Shown here: piece by piece, positions 53,445-62,059 of the stretch
How the letters are laid out: the number at the start of each line of letters is the position of its first letter
Numbering within the stretch: position 1 is the stretch's first letter
Source of the DNA: Verrucomicrobiota bacterium
GTDB lineage: Bacteria > Chlamydiota > Chlamydiia > Chlamydiales > Rhabdochlamydiaceae
Length of the DNA: 64,000 nt
Reading direction: 5' to 3'
Assembly: GCA_018240015.1 (NCBI GenBank)
Contig: JAFEGJ010000005.1
Span: 172,570 to 236,569 of the forward strand
Notes under the pieces: generated by a model
The model's database searches: none
Told to the model about the DNA's origin: nothing
What the model saw: the letters and a program-made list of their open reading frames with translations, nothing else
Program-made: the position numbers and the translations under genes

Positions 53445-54734
53445 ATGCAAAAAACTCGTGTGAAACATTATCGCTGGGTCGTCGCAAGTCTCATTTTCTT
53501 TATCACCTTAGTCAACTTCATCGATCGTTCCGCTATCTCGTTCGTCATCGATCCTTTAAAGCAAGAATTTCACTTTACCGATACGCAGTTTGGGATGATT
53601 CTGTCGGCCTTTGGTCTGGGATATGTTTTACTGACGGCTTTTGGAGGCTGGCTCGTAGACAGATTGGGTTCTAGACTTGTGTGGCCTCTTGCCGCCATTG
53701 CCTGGTCTCTTTGTGTTGCATTCTTAGGATTTGCTGGCAGCTTTTGGGGATTTATTGCTCTTCGATTCTTGCTCGGAGTCACTGAGGGTCCTCACTTCCC
53801 TGCGATGTCTCGTTCCATTAGCGACTGGCTTCCTCCTTCCGAGCGTGCCAGAGCCTTATCACTCGGGCTCGTGGCTATTCCTTTGTCTTCCGTGCTCGGA
53901 GCTCCTATTACGTCCTATCTCGTCGCTGACTTTGGTTGGAGAACGATGTTTGTGGCGATTAGCGCCTTTGGAATCATTTGGGCCTTTGCTTGGTACTTTT
54001 TATTCCGCGATAAGCCCGAAGAGTGTCGCTTTGTAGGGAAAGAAGAGAGAGAAATGCTCCAAAAAACACGTGCCGAAAAAGCGCCTGATAGTCCTCCTAT
54101 CGATTGGAGATATATTTTAACACACCCAGCTCTCATGGCGAACAACTTTGCCTATTTTGCCTTTGGTTATATGTTGTTTTTTGCGACTCTCTGGCTCCCC
54201 GGATATTTCCTTTCTCAGCATGGGCTTAACTTAAAAAGTGTAGGTTGGTATCTGACGATCCCATGGCTTGTAGCCGCTCTTTTCTTGAAGGTGGGCGGTA
54301 TTATTTCCGACTCGCTGTATAAAAAAACAGGCAGCAGCCGCCTGGCGAGATCTCACCTCATTTGGATCTGCCAGCTGATGGCCGCAGTCTTTTTTGTGAT
54401 CTTAGGATTTACCCACTCTCTGGGGTGGTCTATTCTTTTCTTGAGCTTAGGACTCGGTTTTGGGTTCATGACCCAGCCGGCATTCTTTAGCGTCAATATC
54501 GACGTAGCCAAAGAGCGCGCGGGGTCTTCTCAAGGAATTACCTCCAGCTGTTTATCCCTGGCGGGCATTATTGCTCCGCTTCTCACGGGATGGCTCATCG
54601 ATGTCACCGGCAATTTCCAAGGAGCCTTTTTGCTTCTCGGAGGCTTGACTGGTCTATCGGTGATCGCGGTGATTTTATTCCATCACCCTGATCGCGAATG
54701 GTCGCCACCGGCTATCTTAAAGTGTAAAACTTGA
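53445..54734 (+). CDS. MFS transporter, anion:cation symporter (ACS) type
   Basis: A 429-residue 12-helix carrier. The N-terminus FFITLVNFIDRSAISFVIDP, LLTAFGGWLVDRLGSR (motif A) and GVTEGPHFPAMSRSISDWLP are typical of the ACS family (hexuronate, galactonate and organophosphate/sialate transporters). It probably imports an organic anion from the host. It lies 60 nt upstream of the exported PfkB-like gene on the same strand, with a hairpin between. Confidence 0.9.
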   Translation: MQKTRVKHYRWVVASLIFFITLVNFIDRSAISFVIDPLKQEFHFTDTQFGMILSAFGLGYVLLTAFGGWLVDRLGSRLVWPLAAIAWSLCVAFLGFAGSFWGFIALRFLLGVTEGPHFPAMSRSISDWLPPSERARALSLGLVAIPLSSVLGAPITSYLVADFGWRTMFVAISAFGIIWAFAWYFLFRDKPEECRFVGKEEREMLQKTRAEKAPDSPPIDWRYILTHPALMANNFAYFAFGYMLFFATLWLPGYFLSQHGLNLKSVGWYLTIPWLVAALFLKVGGIISDSLYKKTGSSRLARSHLIWICQLMAAVFFVILGFTHSLGWSILFLSLGLGFGFMTQPAFFSVNIDVAKERAGSSQGITSSCLSLAGIIAPLLTGWLIDVTGNFQGAFLLLGGLTGLSVIAVILFHHPDREWSPPAILKCKT

Positions 54735-54738
54735 CCTA

Positions 54739-54790
54739 GCGCTCCTATCTAAAAAACTTTCTTTCCTGGTAGAAGAAAGAAAAGGAGCGC
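54739..54790 (+). promoter_or_regulatory. Hairpin that sequesters the ribosome-binding site of the PfkB-like gene
   Basis: GCGCTCCT (54739-54746) pairs with AGGAGCGC (54783-54790), and TTTCTTTC (54758-54765) pairs with GAAAGAAA (54775-54782). The 3' arm contains the AAGGAG site (54782-54787) placed 7 nt before the ATG at 54795. The structure could also be an attenuator after the upstream MFS gene, but it has no T-tract. Confidence 0.65.
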
Positions 54791-54794
54791 ACCT

Positions 54795-55862
54795 ATGCGA
54801 TATTTTCGATCGATTTTTACTGCTATTTGCTTTTTCTGGAGTTTTTCCTTTGCTGACCCTTCCTATAAAGTGCTCGGTATTGGGGCTGCTGCCGTTGATT
54901 TGCTCATCCAGGTCGATGATGCGTTTTTTGCAGAGCATCATTTAGGGGGAAAAGGAGGGTCGCAATTGTGCACTTCTGAATTGATCGATAAGATTATTGA
55001 GGCCAGTGGATCCGCACCCAAAATTGTTCCGGGCGGAAGCTGCGCTAATACGATGCGCGCTCTGGCCAAGCTAGGCGAGAGCGCGGCCTATTTTAGCCAT
55101 ATCGGGACTGACAAACTGGGCGAGCACTATGGCGAGCACCTACGCCAAGGCGGCGTTGTCGATCGCTTAGCGAAAAGACCTGATCTACCCACGCCGCGTA
55201 TTTTGTGTCTGATCACACCGGATGGGCAGAGAACGTTTCGTGCTTTTGACCCTCCCGTTCACGATATTGTGTTAAATTCTGGCCATTTTGAGAAAGTTTC
55301 GCTTGTCCACGCTGAAGCTCGCCAGATCCGCAATGGACTCAGCCTTCAAAAAGCACTGGAGTATGCCAAGCAAGCCAAAGCTAAGATTTCCATGGATCTT
55401 TCCTGTTTTGAAATCGTCAGGGAGTATAAGGAGCAGCTCCTCTTTCTTCTTTCGGAGTATGTCAACATTGTCTTTTGCAATGAAGATGAACTCGTCGAGC
55501 TAGTTGGTTTATCTGGCTTTGAAGGTTGCCGCAAACTCGCCCAAATCTGTCCCATCGCTGTTGTCACACTCGGGGCAAAAGGATGTTTGATTGGCCATGG
55601 AGAAGAGATTTATTCTATCCCGACGTTTCCAGCGGAAGTCATCGACACCACCGGAGCGGGTGATCTATTCGCCGCTGGTTTCCTCTACGGGTATCTCCAG
55701 GATTTTTCTCTACTAGATTGTGCCAAGGTAGGCCATCTGCTCGGCAGCTCCGTCGTAGAGGTTATTGGCGCAGAGCTCCCCCAGCAAAAATGGGAAGAAA
55801 TCCGCGCCCGTGTCATGCATTACTCTGAGAATAGCAGCCAGAATTCAGGGGGCTTACTATAA
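54795..55862 (+). CDS. PfkB-family (ribokinase/adenosine kinase-like) protein with signal peptide
   Basis: A 355-residue protein. The first about 20 residues (RYFRSIFTAICFFWSFSFA) are a Sec-type signal peptide. The rest is a PfkB kinase: PGGSCANTMRALAKLG (substrate loop, about 76-91), LGEHYGEHLRQGGV, a VTLGAKGCLIG element and DTTGAGDLFAAGFLYG (about 284-299) with the catalytic Asp. The similarity is to adenosine or ribokinase-like enzymes. Location outside the cytoplasm, where ATP is absent, is unexpected unless it is secreted into host cytosol. AAGGAG precedes the start. It is convergent with the exported methyltransferase and overlaps it by 43 nt. Confidence 0.85.
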   Translation: MRYFRSIFTAICFFWSFSFADPSYKVLGIGAAAVDLLIQVDDAFFAEHHLGGKGGSQLCTSELIDKIIEASGSAPKIVPGGSCANTMRALAKLGESAAYFSHIGTDKLGEHYGEHLRQGGVVDRLAKRPDLPTPRILCLITPDGQRTFRAFDPPVHDIVLNSGHFEKVSLVHAEARQIRNGLSLQKALEYAKQAKAKISMDLSCFEIVREYKEQLLFLLSEYVNIVFCNEDELVELVGLSGFEGCRKLAQICPIAVVTLGAKGCLIGHGEEIYSIPTFPAEVIDTTGAGDLFAAGFLYGYLQDFSLLDCAKVGHLLGSSVVEVIGAELPQQKWEEIRARVMHYSENSSQNSGGLL

Positions 55863-56767
55863 GCGTAAGGCTGGCCTTTCTCGAGTGGCGGAGTTGCAAT
55901 CGCGCGAAGGCGCGATAGTTTGAAGTGGATCCTTCCTTCCGCATCGATGATGTCCGGATCGAGAGCGCACAGCCTCGAGACAAGACTTTTAAAGAACGAG
56001 TGGCTGATCGACTGAGGAATACGCCACAGAGGCGACATAGCCGCCACCATCCACTGCGTTAGCTCTTCTTCGCTATAGAAAGGGTTGTCAGTATCGATGG
56101 TTTCCATAGAGGCCACATCAAAGCCGGCTTCGTGGAGCAGAGAACTGCATCCTTCTAAGGTCAGCATTTTTGTCATGTCGGGACTGAGTTTTCTATTCCA
56201 GGGAGCTTCGATATGATAATGGGAAAACATCTCGCTGGCTGCCTGGAAAAACGCGGAACTGCCCGTGGTGGGGATGACGAGTAGTAATTTACCATCTTGT
56301 CTCAAATGACTGCGTAGATTTTTTAGAGTCGCTAAAGGATCTGTGATCTGATGGAAGACAGAAAAAGCGCAGATCACATCATACTCATGAGACCCTGCGG
56401 TATCGCCAAAAATAGGAGAGCCTATCTTTTTGAACTGAAGCCTCGGATAAGCATACGAGGGGAATTTCACGCTTGCGAAATCGATCATCGCGCTCGAGGT
56501 ATCGACACCTATGACCGATCCTTTAGGAACCAAGCGGGAAAGCTCTGCTGATATTTTGCCATCGCCGCATCCGAAATCCAAAATCTTTTCATTGCCGGTG
56601 AGACGAACTTTCCCCAATACTTCCCACGCCCACTGTCGCTGCAGCTCAGAGTTGTGGAAATATGAAGTTGCTAAAGTGGCTGCATCCCATCCGGGAGGTA
56701 GTTCTTCGGAAGATATCCCAAAGAGTGCTTGGCAAAAACAAAGAGTAAGAAAAGTCAGTTTTTTCAT
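55820..56767 (-). CDS. SAM-dependent methyltransferase with signal peptide
   Basis: A 315-residue protein. The N-terminus KKLTFLTLCFCQALFGISS is signal-peptide-like. The class I methyltransferase fold follows, with motif I KILDFGCGDGK (61-71), VIGVDTSSAMIDFA and YDVICAFSVFHQ (motif IV). The substrate is unknown. The enzyme would have no SAM in the periplasm, so secretion to the host or an exception in the signal prediction must be considered. It is convergent with the PfkB-like gene. Confidence 0.82.
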   Translation of the reverse strand: MKKLTFLTLCFCQALFGISSEELPPGWDAATLATSYFHNSELQRQWAWEVLGKVRLTGNEKILDFGCGDGKISAELSRLVPKGSVIGVDTSSAMIDFASVKFPSYAYPRLQFKKIGSPIFGDTAGSHEYDVICAFSVFHQITDPLATLKNLRSHLRQDGKLLLVIPTTGSSAFFQAASEMFSHYHIEAPWNRKLSPDMTKMLTLEGCSSLLHEAGFDVASMETIDTDNPFYSEEELTQWMVAAMSPLWRIPQSISHSFFKSLVSRLCALDPDIIDAEGRIHFKLSRLRAIATPPLEKGQPYAYSKPPEFWLLFSE

Positions 56768-56807
56768 TGTCGGCTCCGGTGTTTTACAGACGCAAGTCTA
56801 ATGAAAG

Positions 56808-56835
56808 TTGCATATAAAGAAAACCTTTTGATATA
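56808..56835 (+). promoter_or_regulatory. Possible promoter for the DUF2147 gene
   Basis: TTGCAT (56808-56813), a 16-nt spacer and GATATA (56830-56835). The -10 box ends 9 nt before the ATG, which is short and leaves this call weak. Confidence 0.3.
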
Positions 56836-56844
56836 GGCCGAGGT

Positions 56845-57348
56845 ATGAACAAGTATATATTTTCTGCCCTTCTTTGGGCGTTTAGCATCTGCTTCGCCGA
56901 TGATAGCATTGCCGGTTTTTGGAAAACGATCGACCCCGATACCAAAAAACCTCAGAGCGTCGTTGCCGTTTACGAGTATAAAGGCAAGTATTACGGGCGT
57001 ATTATCGGTACGTATAACAAAAGCGGTCAGGTCGATGAAACGATGTATGCTCCGAAAGACCGTGCGCCTGGAATCGTGGGAAATCCTTACTACTGCGGAC
57101 TCGATATTATTTGGAATCTTCGCCTCAGAGACAACGATCGATTCCGAGGAAAAATCTGCAATCCCCAGGCAGGGAAAGTCTATGATGCCGAACTATGGGT
57201 AGAGGACGGCAATCTCATCGTCCGTGGGATGGTCTGGATGTTTGGTGCCAATCGCACATGGCTTCCGTTCACCGACAAAGAGTTCTCCTCCCACTTCAAA
57301 AAACCCGACGTCAAGAAGTTTGTTCCTGTCATCCCCGAGACCAATTAA
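56845..57348 (+). CDS. DUF2147 secreted protein
   Basis: A 167-residue protein with an N-terminal signal peptide (NKYIFSALLWAFSICFADD). Mature domain features are IAGFWKTIDPDTKKPQSVVA, VYEYKGKYYGRIIGTY, NPYYCGLDIIW and NPQAGKVYDAELWVEDGNLIV, the arrangement of DUF2147, a beta-barrel (lipocalin-like) family of unknown function in the bacterial envelope. It is followed by foldback element 3. Confidence 0.88.
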   Translation: MNKYIFSALLWAFSICFADDSIAGFWKTIDPDTKKPQSVVAVYEYKGKYYGRIIGTYNKSGQVDETMYAPKDRAPGIVGNPYYCGLDIIWNLRLRDNDRFRGKICNPQAGKVYDAELWVEDGNLIVRGMVWMFGANRTWLPFTDKEFSSHFKKPDVKKFVPVIPETN

Positions 57349-57357
57349 TTCAGGTTG

Positions 57358-57891
57358 TCGGGCTCTTCGAGCCCGATAAAATAATTGGAATTTTTGGTTT
57401 CCTTAGACATGTCGGGAGCTGCGCCCCCAGCTGCCCCCTTGAGCCGACTACGACTGTGCCAAATCGGATCCTCTCAAGCATTCGGCGTGCAGAGCACAGC
57501 CTCAACTTGCTCGGACCGATTTCGCTTTGTCGTAGCGGCCACGGGCTGCTCAGCGCGCGCCCTTTTCGCTCCGCTCAAGTGCGCGTCTCTTCGCAGACAC
57601 AGCAAAGAGTGTAGAAAAATGCCTGATTCTCTTAACTGTGTCTGCGAGCCGATGCTGCTCCGCGATAGCGGGGACAGCGCGTGCGAGCAGCCCTTCAACA
57701 ACAAGGCGCATCAGATCGCAACGGCAAACCAGTCCGAACGAGCGAGGTGGTGCTCTGCACGCCGAAGTGAAGGAGGATCTGATTTGTCGAAGCGAGATGA
57801 GGCGCAAGGGGGCAGCTGGGGGCTTAAGCTCCCGACATGTCTATGGCAACCAAAAACTAAACTCCTATCTAGCGGGCTCTTCGAGCCCGCT
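57358..57891. repeat. Foldback element 3 (about 534 bp imperfect palindrome bounded by hairpins)
   Basis: The outer ends are two hairpins, TCGGGCTC-TTC-GAGCCCGA (57358-57376) and AGCGGGCTC-TTC-GAGCCCGCT (57871-57891). Inside them the arms match closely: left TAGACATGTCGGGAGCT near 57404-57420 and the reverse complement of 57826-57843; then CCCCCAGCTGCCCCCTT on both sides; then TTCGGCGTGCAGAGCAC on both sides. The centre is CAGACACAG (57594-57602) and CTGTGTCTG (57636-57644). The reading frames in it are symmetric shadows with no transposase. It fills the space between the convergent DUF2147 and mgtA genes. Confidence 0.85.
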
Positions 57892-57904
57892 AACATTTCC
57901 TCTC

Positions 57905-60352
57905 TTAATGTCTTTTGAAGAAGAAGCGTTTGGTGATTTCGACGGAGAGGAAGTAGAAGGCTACGATGCCGCTGAGAGCTCCGTAGAATTCGAGGGGAAG
58001 AGGCACGAGCTCAAACATGGGCCCGAGGGGAGTGTAGGCAAGGAAGGGGACGCCGAAGGCTACGATGAGAACTGCGGCGAGGAGAAGCCGGCTGGGACGA
58101 GAGTGTGAGAAAACTTTGCGTGTGCGGATGGCAAGAACGATAAGAGCTGCTGACGCGACGTTTTCAACAAACCATCCTGAGCGAAAAAGGGCGGTGTCTG
58201 CCTTGAATACCCAAAGAAGAACACCAAATGCCAAGAAATCGGCTACAGAATTGAGAAGAGCGAAGACGAGCATAAATTTCAGGATAAGTTTATGTTCCCA
58301 TTTGACAGGACGCTGGAGCCTTTCTGTATCGACATTGTCGGAAGCAAGAGCCATTTCGGGAAAATCGCTAAAGAAGTTCGTGAGGAGGACTTGCTTGGGG
58401 AGCAAGGGGAGGTAACTTAAAAAGAGGGAGACGCCTCCCATGCTGAACATATTCCCTAAGTTTGCGCTGGTTGCCATATAAACGTATTTGAGGGTGTTGA
58501 TGAAGGTGCGCCTTCCTTCTTCGATCCCGTCTTGAAGGACATTGAGGTCTTTTTCGAGCAGAACGATATCAGCGGCAGCTTTAGCAGCATCAGCTCCGGT
58601 ATCGACGGCGATGCCAACATCGGCGCTATGAATCGCCGTAACATCGTTGATTCCATCTCCCATGTATCCCACAACGTGGCCCGACTTTCGAAGGCTCAAG
58701 ATGATCCTTTCTTTTTGATTGGGTTTGATTTCTGCGAAGACGGTGTGGGAAGTGGCAAGGTGGGTGAGCGCCCCGTCACTGATGTTTTCCATATCCTCAC
58801 CGGTGATGCATTTTGTGTGAATAATGCCGAGAGATTTGGCAATAAAGGTCGCGACGGCTCGGTTGTCACCCGTAACAATCTTGAGATGGACTCCTTTCTT
58901 CTGAAGGTTTCCAATGACGGCGCCAATATCAGGCTTAATGGGATCTAAAAAATGGAGAAATCCGAGGAGCGTAAGCTGTTTTTCTACATCTGTCAGGCCG
59001 TATGCAATCGCCAAAGTTCGAAAACCTTTGGCCGATTGCTCTTCGTAGTAGGATTCGATTTGAGCTTTATAAGAGTCGATGGGAACTTGCGCTCCATCCG
59101 CCAGTTCGACTTTATCGCAAACCTCCATCATCTGAGGAAGCGCTCCCTTCGTGATGAGAATGGGATTGTGACCATCCCTGCAAATGACGCTGAGCCGTTT
59201 GCGAATGAAATCGTAGGGGATTTCATCGATCTTTATCCACTCATCGATGTTGGCAGAAATGCCCTCGATGATGGCTTTGTCGAGAGGATTGAAATAACCA
59301 GATTGGAGCTTTGCATTGAGCAAACTATAGTAGGCGACTTTTTGATTGTTTTGTCCATCAAAACCCACAGCGCGGTCGAGTTTGACTTTTCCTTCCGTAA
59401 GAGTGCCAGTTTTGTCGGTACACAGAACGTTCATTTGTCCAAAGTTTTCAATGGAGGCTAGGCGTTTGATGATGACCCGTTTTTTTGCCATCCTTCGTGC
59501 CCCGTGCGATAAATTCACGGAAATGATGGCGGGGAGTAGTTGAGGAGTGAGTCCTACCGCGATGGCTACGGCAAAAAGAAACGAGTCGATGATCGGTTTT
59601 TTTAAGTAAGTATTGACGGCAAAAATAATAATCACAAAAACGGTCGTGATTTGGATGAGCATGTAGCCGAATTTTCTCACCCCGATTTCAAAGGCTGTCT
59701 CAGGAGGACGAAATCGGACATGCTCAGTGATCTGGCTGTACTCCGTTTTTTTTCCGGTAGCATACACGAGTGCTTTTCCCAAACCACTCGATACCATAGT
59801 GCCGAAAAACAGTTTCGAATCGGCGGTTTTCTCAACCGGTAGACTTTCTCCGGTAAGCGAAGCCTCATCCGTAAAAAAATGGTTACATTCGATTAAAATA
59901 GCATCAGCGGGAATGAGGTCTCCCGCGCGTAAAATGACGATGTCTCCGGGAACGATGTGCTGTGTGGGGACCTCTGTTTCTTTACCATCGCGAATAGCTG
60001 TTGTCTTTGTCTCGACAATTTGGAGAAGTTTTTCAACAGCATTCAAAGCACCACGCTCTTGGAAAAAACTGAGGACTCCACTGTAGAAGATGATCATAAA
60101 GATGATGATGGCATCGGATCCTCCTCCGACGAAAGCAGACATGAGAGCCGCGAAAATCAGCAGTAAGATGAGGGGGCTTTTAAACTGGGACAGAAAAAGA
60201 GAAACGCCTTTGCCTTTGCTCGGAGGTTTGAGGGAGTTGAGTCCATAAGTTTCGAGTCTTTGGGTAGCTTCGGCGTCAGTAAGGCCTTGGGGGCTGGATT
60301 TCAGCTGCGCATAAAGCTGGTCCAGAGAGAGATTCGATTGATTTATTCCCAT
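57905..60352 (-). CDS. mgtA: Mg2+-transporting-type P-ATPase
   Basis: An 815-residue P-type ATPase (P3B). The N-terminal cation-ATPase segment is followed by ASLTGESLPVEK (actuator), CTDKTGTLTEGKV with the phosphorylated Asp, VTGDNRAVATFIAKSLG and MGDGINDVTAIHSADVGIAV (hinge). The C-terminal helices include LLTNFFSDFPEMALASDNVD, typical of MgtA/MgtB. It is shorter than E. coli MgtA (about 900 aa), mainly at the N-terminus. It would import magnesium into the cytoplasm. Confidence 0.9.
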   Translation of the reverse strand: MGINQSNLSLDQLYAQLKSSPQGLTDAEATQRLETYGLNSLKPPSKGKGVSLFLSQFKSPLILLLIFAALMSAFVGGGSDAIIIFMIIFYSGVLSFFQERGALNAVEKLLQIVETKTTAIRDGKETEVPTQHIVPGDIVILRAGDLIPADAILIECNHFFTDEASLTGESLPVEKTADSKLFFGTMVSSGLGKALVYATGKKTEYSQITEHVRFRPPETAFEIGVRKFGYMLIQITTVFVIIIFAVNTYLKKPIIDSFLFAVAIAVGLTPQLLPAIISVNLSHGARRMAKKRVIIKRLASIENFGQMNVLCTDKTGTLTEGKVKLDRAVGFDGQNNQKVAYYSLLNAKLQSGYFNPLDKAIIEGISANIDEWIKIDEIPYDFIRKRLSVICRDGHNPILITKGALPQMMEVCDKVELADGAQVPIDSYKAQIESYYEEQSAKGFRTLAIAYGLTDVEKQLTLLGFLHFLDPIKPDIGAVIGNLQKKGVHLKIVTGDNRAVATFIAKSLGIIHTKCITGEDMENISDGALTHLATSHTVFAEIKPNQKERIILSLRKSGHVVGYMGDGINDVTAIHSADVGIAVDTGADAAKAAADIVLLEKDLNVLQDGIEEGRRTFINTLKYVYMATSANLGNMFSMGGVSLFLSYLPLLPKQVLLTNFFSDFPEMALASDNVDTERLQRPVKWEHKLILKFMLVFALLNSVADFLAFGVLLWVFKADTALFRSGWFVENVASAALIVLAIRTRKVFSHSRPSRLLLAAVLIVAFGVPFLAYTPLGPMFELVPLPLEFYGALSGIVAFYFLSVEITKRFFFKRH

Positions 60353-60382
60353 CTTTCAAGTTATACCATAATTGGAGACTTT

Positions 60383-61075
60383 ATGATTTATTTAGTGTTT
60401 GTATTCCTCACAATGTTTGTTTTTCCCTTAAGCGCGGAGTGTCCTTGTAAAAGAGCTGCTCAGCCCGTCAGTCCTCTTTTTCAAGATGAGCTTCAAGCGG
60501 GTATGCATTGGATCAAAAAGCCGGGTATGACAGGAGATATGCTAGCTGGGGCTCTGAAAATGAATTTTCCTGCCTATGGAATTATTGCGAGAGAGGAAAA
60601 CGCATGGGATAAGGAAAAAGTCTGGGTCATAACACAAGAAGAAGATGCTTTGCTGATGGGTTTCGTATCTCAAGGGCGCGCTGTGCTCGGCATCTGCTAT
60701 TTCCCAGCTAGTGATATTCTCTATTGGGCAGTGCAAGGGCAAGGTGCTTATGTGAGAAGAGGAAAAGAGAGCGCTAAGAGACTTTTTGTTGCTGAGGCCT
60801 CGCGATTAGAGATGCTGAAGATGTTAGATTCTAAAGAAAGTCCCGCCGTGAAGATGTTTCGCCTTCTCGAAGGCTCCTACAACCTCTACTCTTCTTCCCA
60901 GCCAGAAGAGCTGAAAAACTTTGTGGTCGGTGAAATTCTGCTCAGAGAAGCAGGGGGCATTGTAACAGATGAGAGAGGACGTCCGATTGAGTACCATCTT
61001 CGAAGTAGCGGCATCGTCGTGGCCAGTAGCAATCCCTTCCTCCATCAAAGATTCCTAAAAGAGAAGCAGCCATGA
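60383..61075 (+). CDS. Inositol-monophosphatase/CysQ-like protein with signal peptide, catalytic motifs lost
   Basis: A 230-residue protein. The first about 18 residues (IYLVFVFLTMFVFPLSA) are a signal peptide, and the mature part resembles the IMPase/CysQ fold: AVLGICYFPASDILYWAVQGQGAYVRRG and FVVGEILLREAGGIVTDERG match the strands flanking the active site. However the DPxDGT motif is replaced by TQEEDA and the WD of the final metal site is missing. The start at 60383 is set by the signal peptide and a GGAG site. It is coupled to hemB by ATGA. It is probably a non-catalytic relative of the cysQ gene. Confidence 0.7.
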   Translation: MIYLVFVFLTMFVFPLSAECPCKRAAQPVSPLFQDELQAGMHWIKKPGMTGDMLAGALKMNFPAYGIIAREENAWDKEKVWVITQEEDALLMGFVSQGRAVLGICYFPASDILYWAVQGQGAYVRRGKESAKRLFVAEASRLEMLKMLDSKESPAVKMFRLLEGSYNLYSSSQPEELKNFVVGEILLREAGGIVTDERGRPIEYHLRSSGIVVASSNPFLHQRFLKEKQP

Positions 61076-62058
61076 ACGCCACATTTCCGTTCATTCGCCT
61101 GCGAAGACTCAGGTACCACCCACTCGTGCGGCAACTCATTCGAGAGACCGATCTTCATCTCAAAGATCTCATCTTGCCTCTGTTCATCAAAGGCAGGACG
61201 GGGGAGCCGAAGGCCGTTGCCTCCATGCCAGGGCACCATCAGATCCCCTTGAGCGCTCTTCCCCAAGAAATTGAGGAAATCGCTCGGCTCGGCATCAGCT
61301 CTGTCCTTCTTTTCGGAGTTCCCGAACATAAAGATGCGCTGGGGTCCGACTCGTATTCGGATACAGGGATTATTCAGGAAGCAATCCGTGTTATCCGCAG
61401 CGTCACTTCTCAGCTACTCATCATCACCGATGTATGTTTTTGCGAATACACTGACCATGGCCATTGCGGCATTTTGACAAACAAGGATGTCGACAATGAC
61501 AAAACCCTCGAGCTTTTGGCTCGGCAAGCTGCCTCTCATGCCAAGGCAGGAGCCGATGTCGTGGCACCCAGCGGCATGATCGATGGCGCTGTTCAAGCTA
61601 TCCGCGCAGGATTAGATGGTTCAGGATTTTCCCATATTCCCATCATGAGCTACTCGATTAAATATCAATCTTGTCTTTACGGACCCTTTAGAGCTGCTAC
61701 CGAAGGCGCGCCGGCGTTTGGAGATCGCAGCTCCCATCAGATGGACACCGCCAACGCAAGAGAAGCCTTAAGGGAAGCCGAGCACGACGTGAATGAAGGC
61801 GCCGATATGTTGATGGTCAAACCCGCCCATACCTACCTCGATGTGATCTACCGCGTGAAGCAGGCCTATCCCCACCTTCCCTTGGGTGCGTATCATCCCA
61901 GCGGGGAGTTTTGTATGATCAAAGCCGCCGCCGAAAAGGGCTGGCTCGATGAAAAGAAAGCGGCTATGGAAATTCTACGCAGTATTCGTCGGGCAGGCGC
62001 TGATTTTATCATCACTTATTACACCAAAGAGATCGCTGCAGGCAAATGGCTGGAATGA
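61072..62058 (+). CDS. hemB: HemB, porphobilinogen synthase
   Basis: Condenses two 5-aminolevulinate molecules to porphobilinogen in heme synthesis. DVCFCEYTDHGHCGI holds the zinc-site cysteines, MSYSIKYQSCLYGPFR carries one active-site Lys (with MVKPAHTYLDVI containing the Schiff-base Lys). At 328 aa it has standard length. It overlaps the IMPase-like gene by 4 nt and is followed 1 nt later by a methyltransferase, so the three are an operon. Confidence 0.97.
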   Translation: MNATFPFIRLRRLRYHPLVRQLIRETDLHLKDLILPLFIKGRTGEPKAVASMPGHHQIPLSALPQEIEEIARLGISSVLLFGVPEHKDALGSDSYSDTGIIQEAIRVIRSVTSQLLIITDVCFCEYTDHGHCGILTNKDVDNDKTLELLARQAASHAKAGADVVAPSGMIDGAVQAIRAGLDGSGFSHIPIMSYSIKYQSCLYGPFRAATEGAPAFGDRSSHQMDTANAREALREAEHDVNEGADMLMVKPAHTYLDVIYRVKQAYPHLPLGAYHPSGEFCMIKAAAEKGWLDEKKAAMEILRSIRRAGADFIITYYTKEIAAGKWLE

Positions 62059-62059
62059 T

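Noticed and set aside
57385..57918. Open frames on both strands within foldback element 3
   Set aside because: They mirror each other across the palindrome and show no transposase motif or ribosome-binding site.
61949..62059. N-terminal extension of the methyltransferase after hemB
   Set aside because: The extension lies in another frame of hemB; the ATG at 62060 right after the hemB stop explains the gene.
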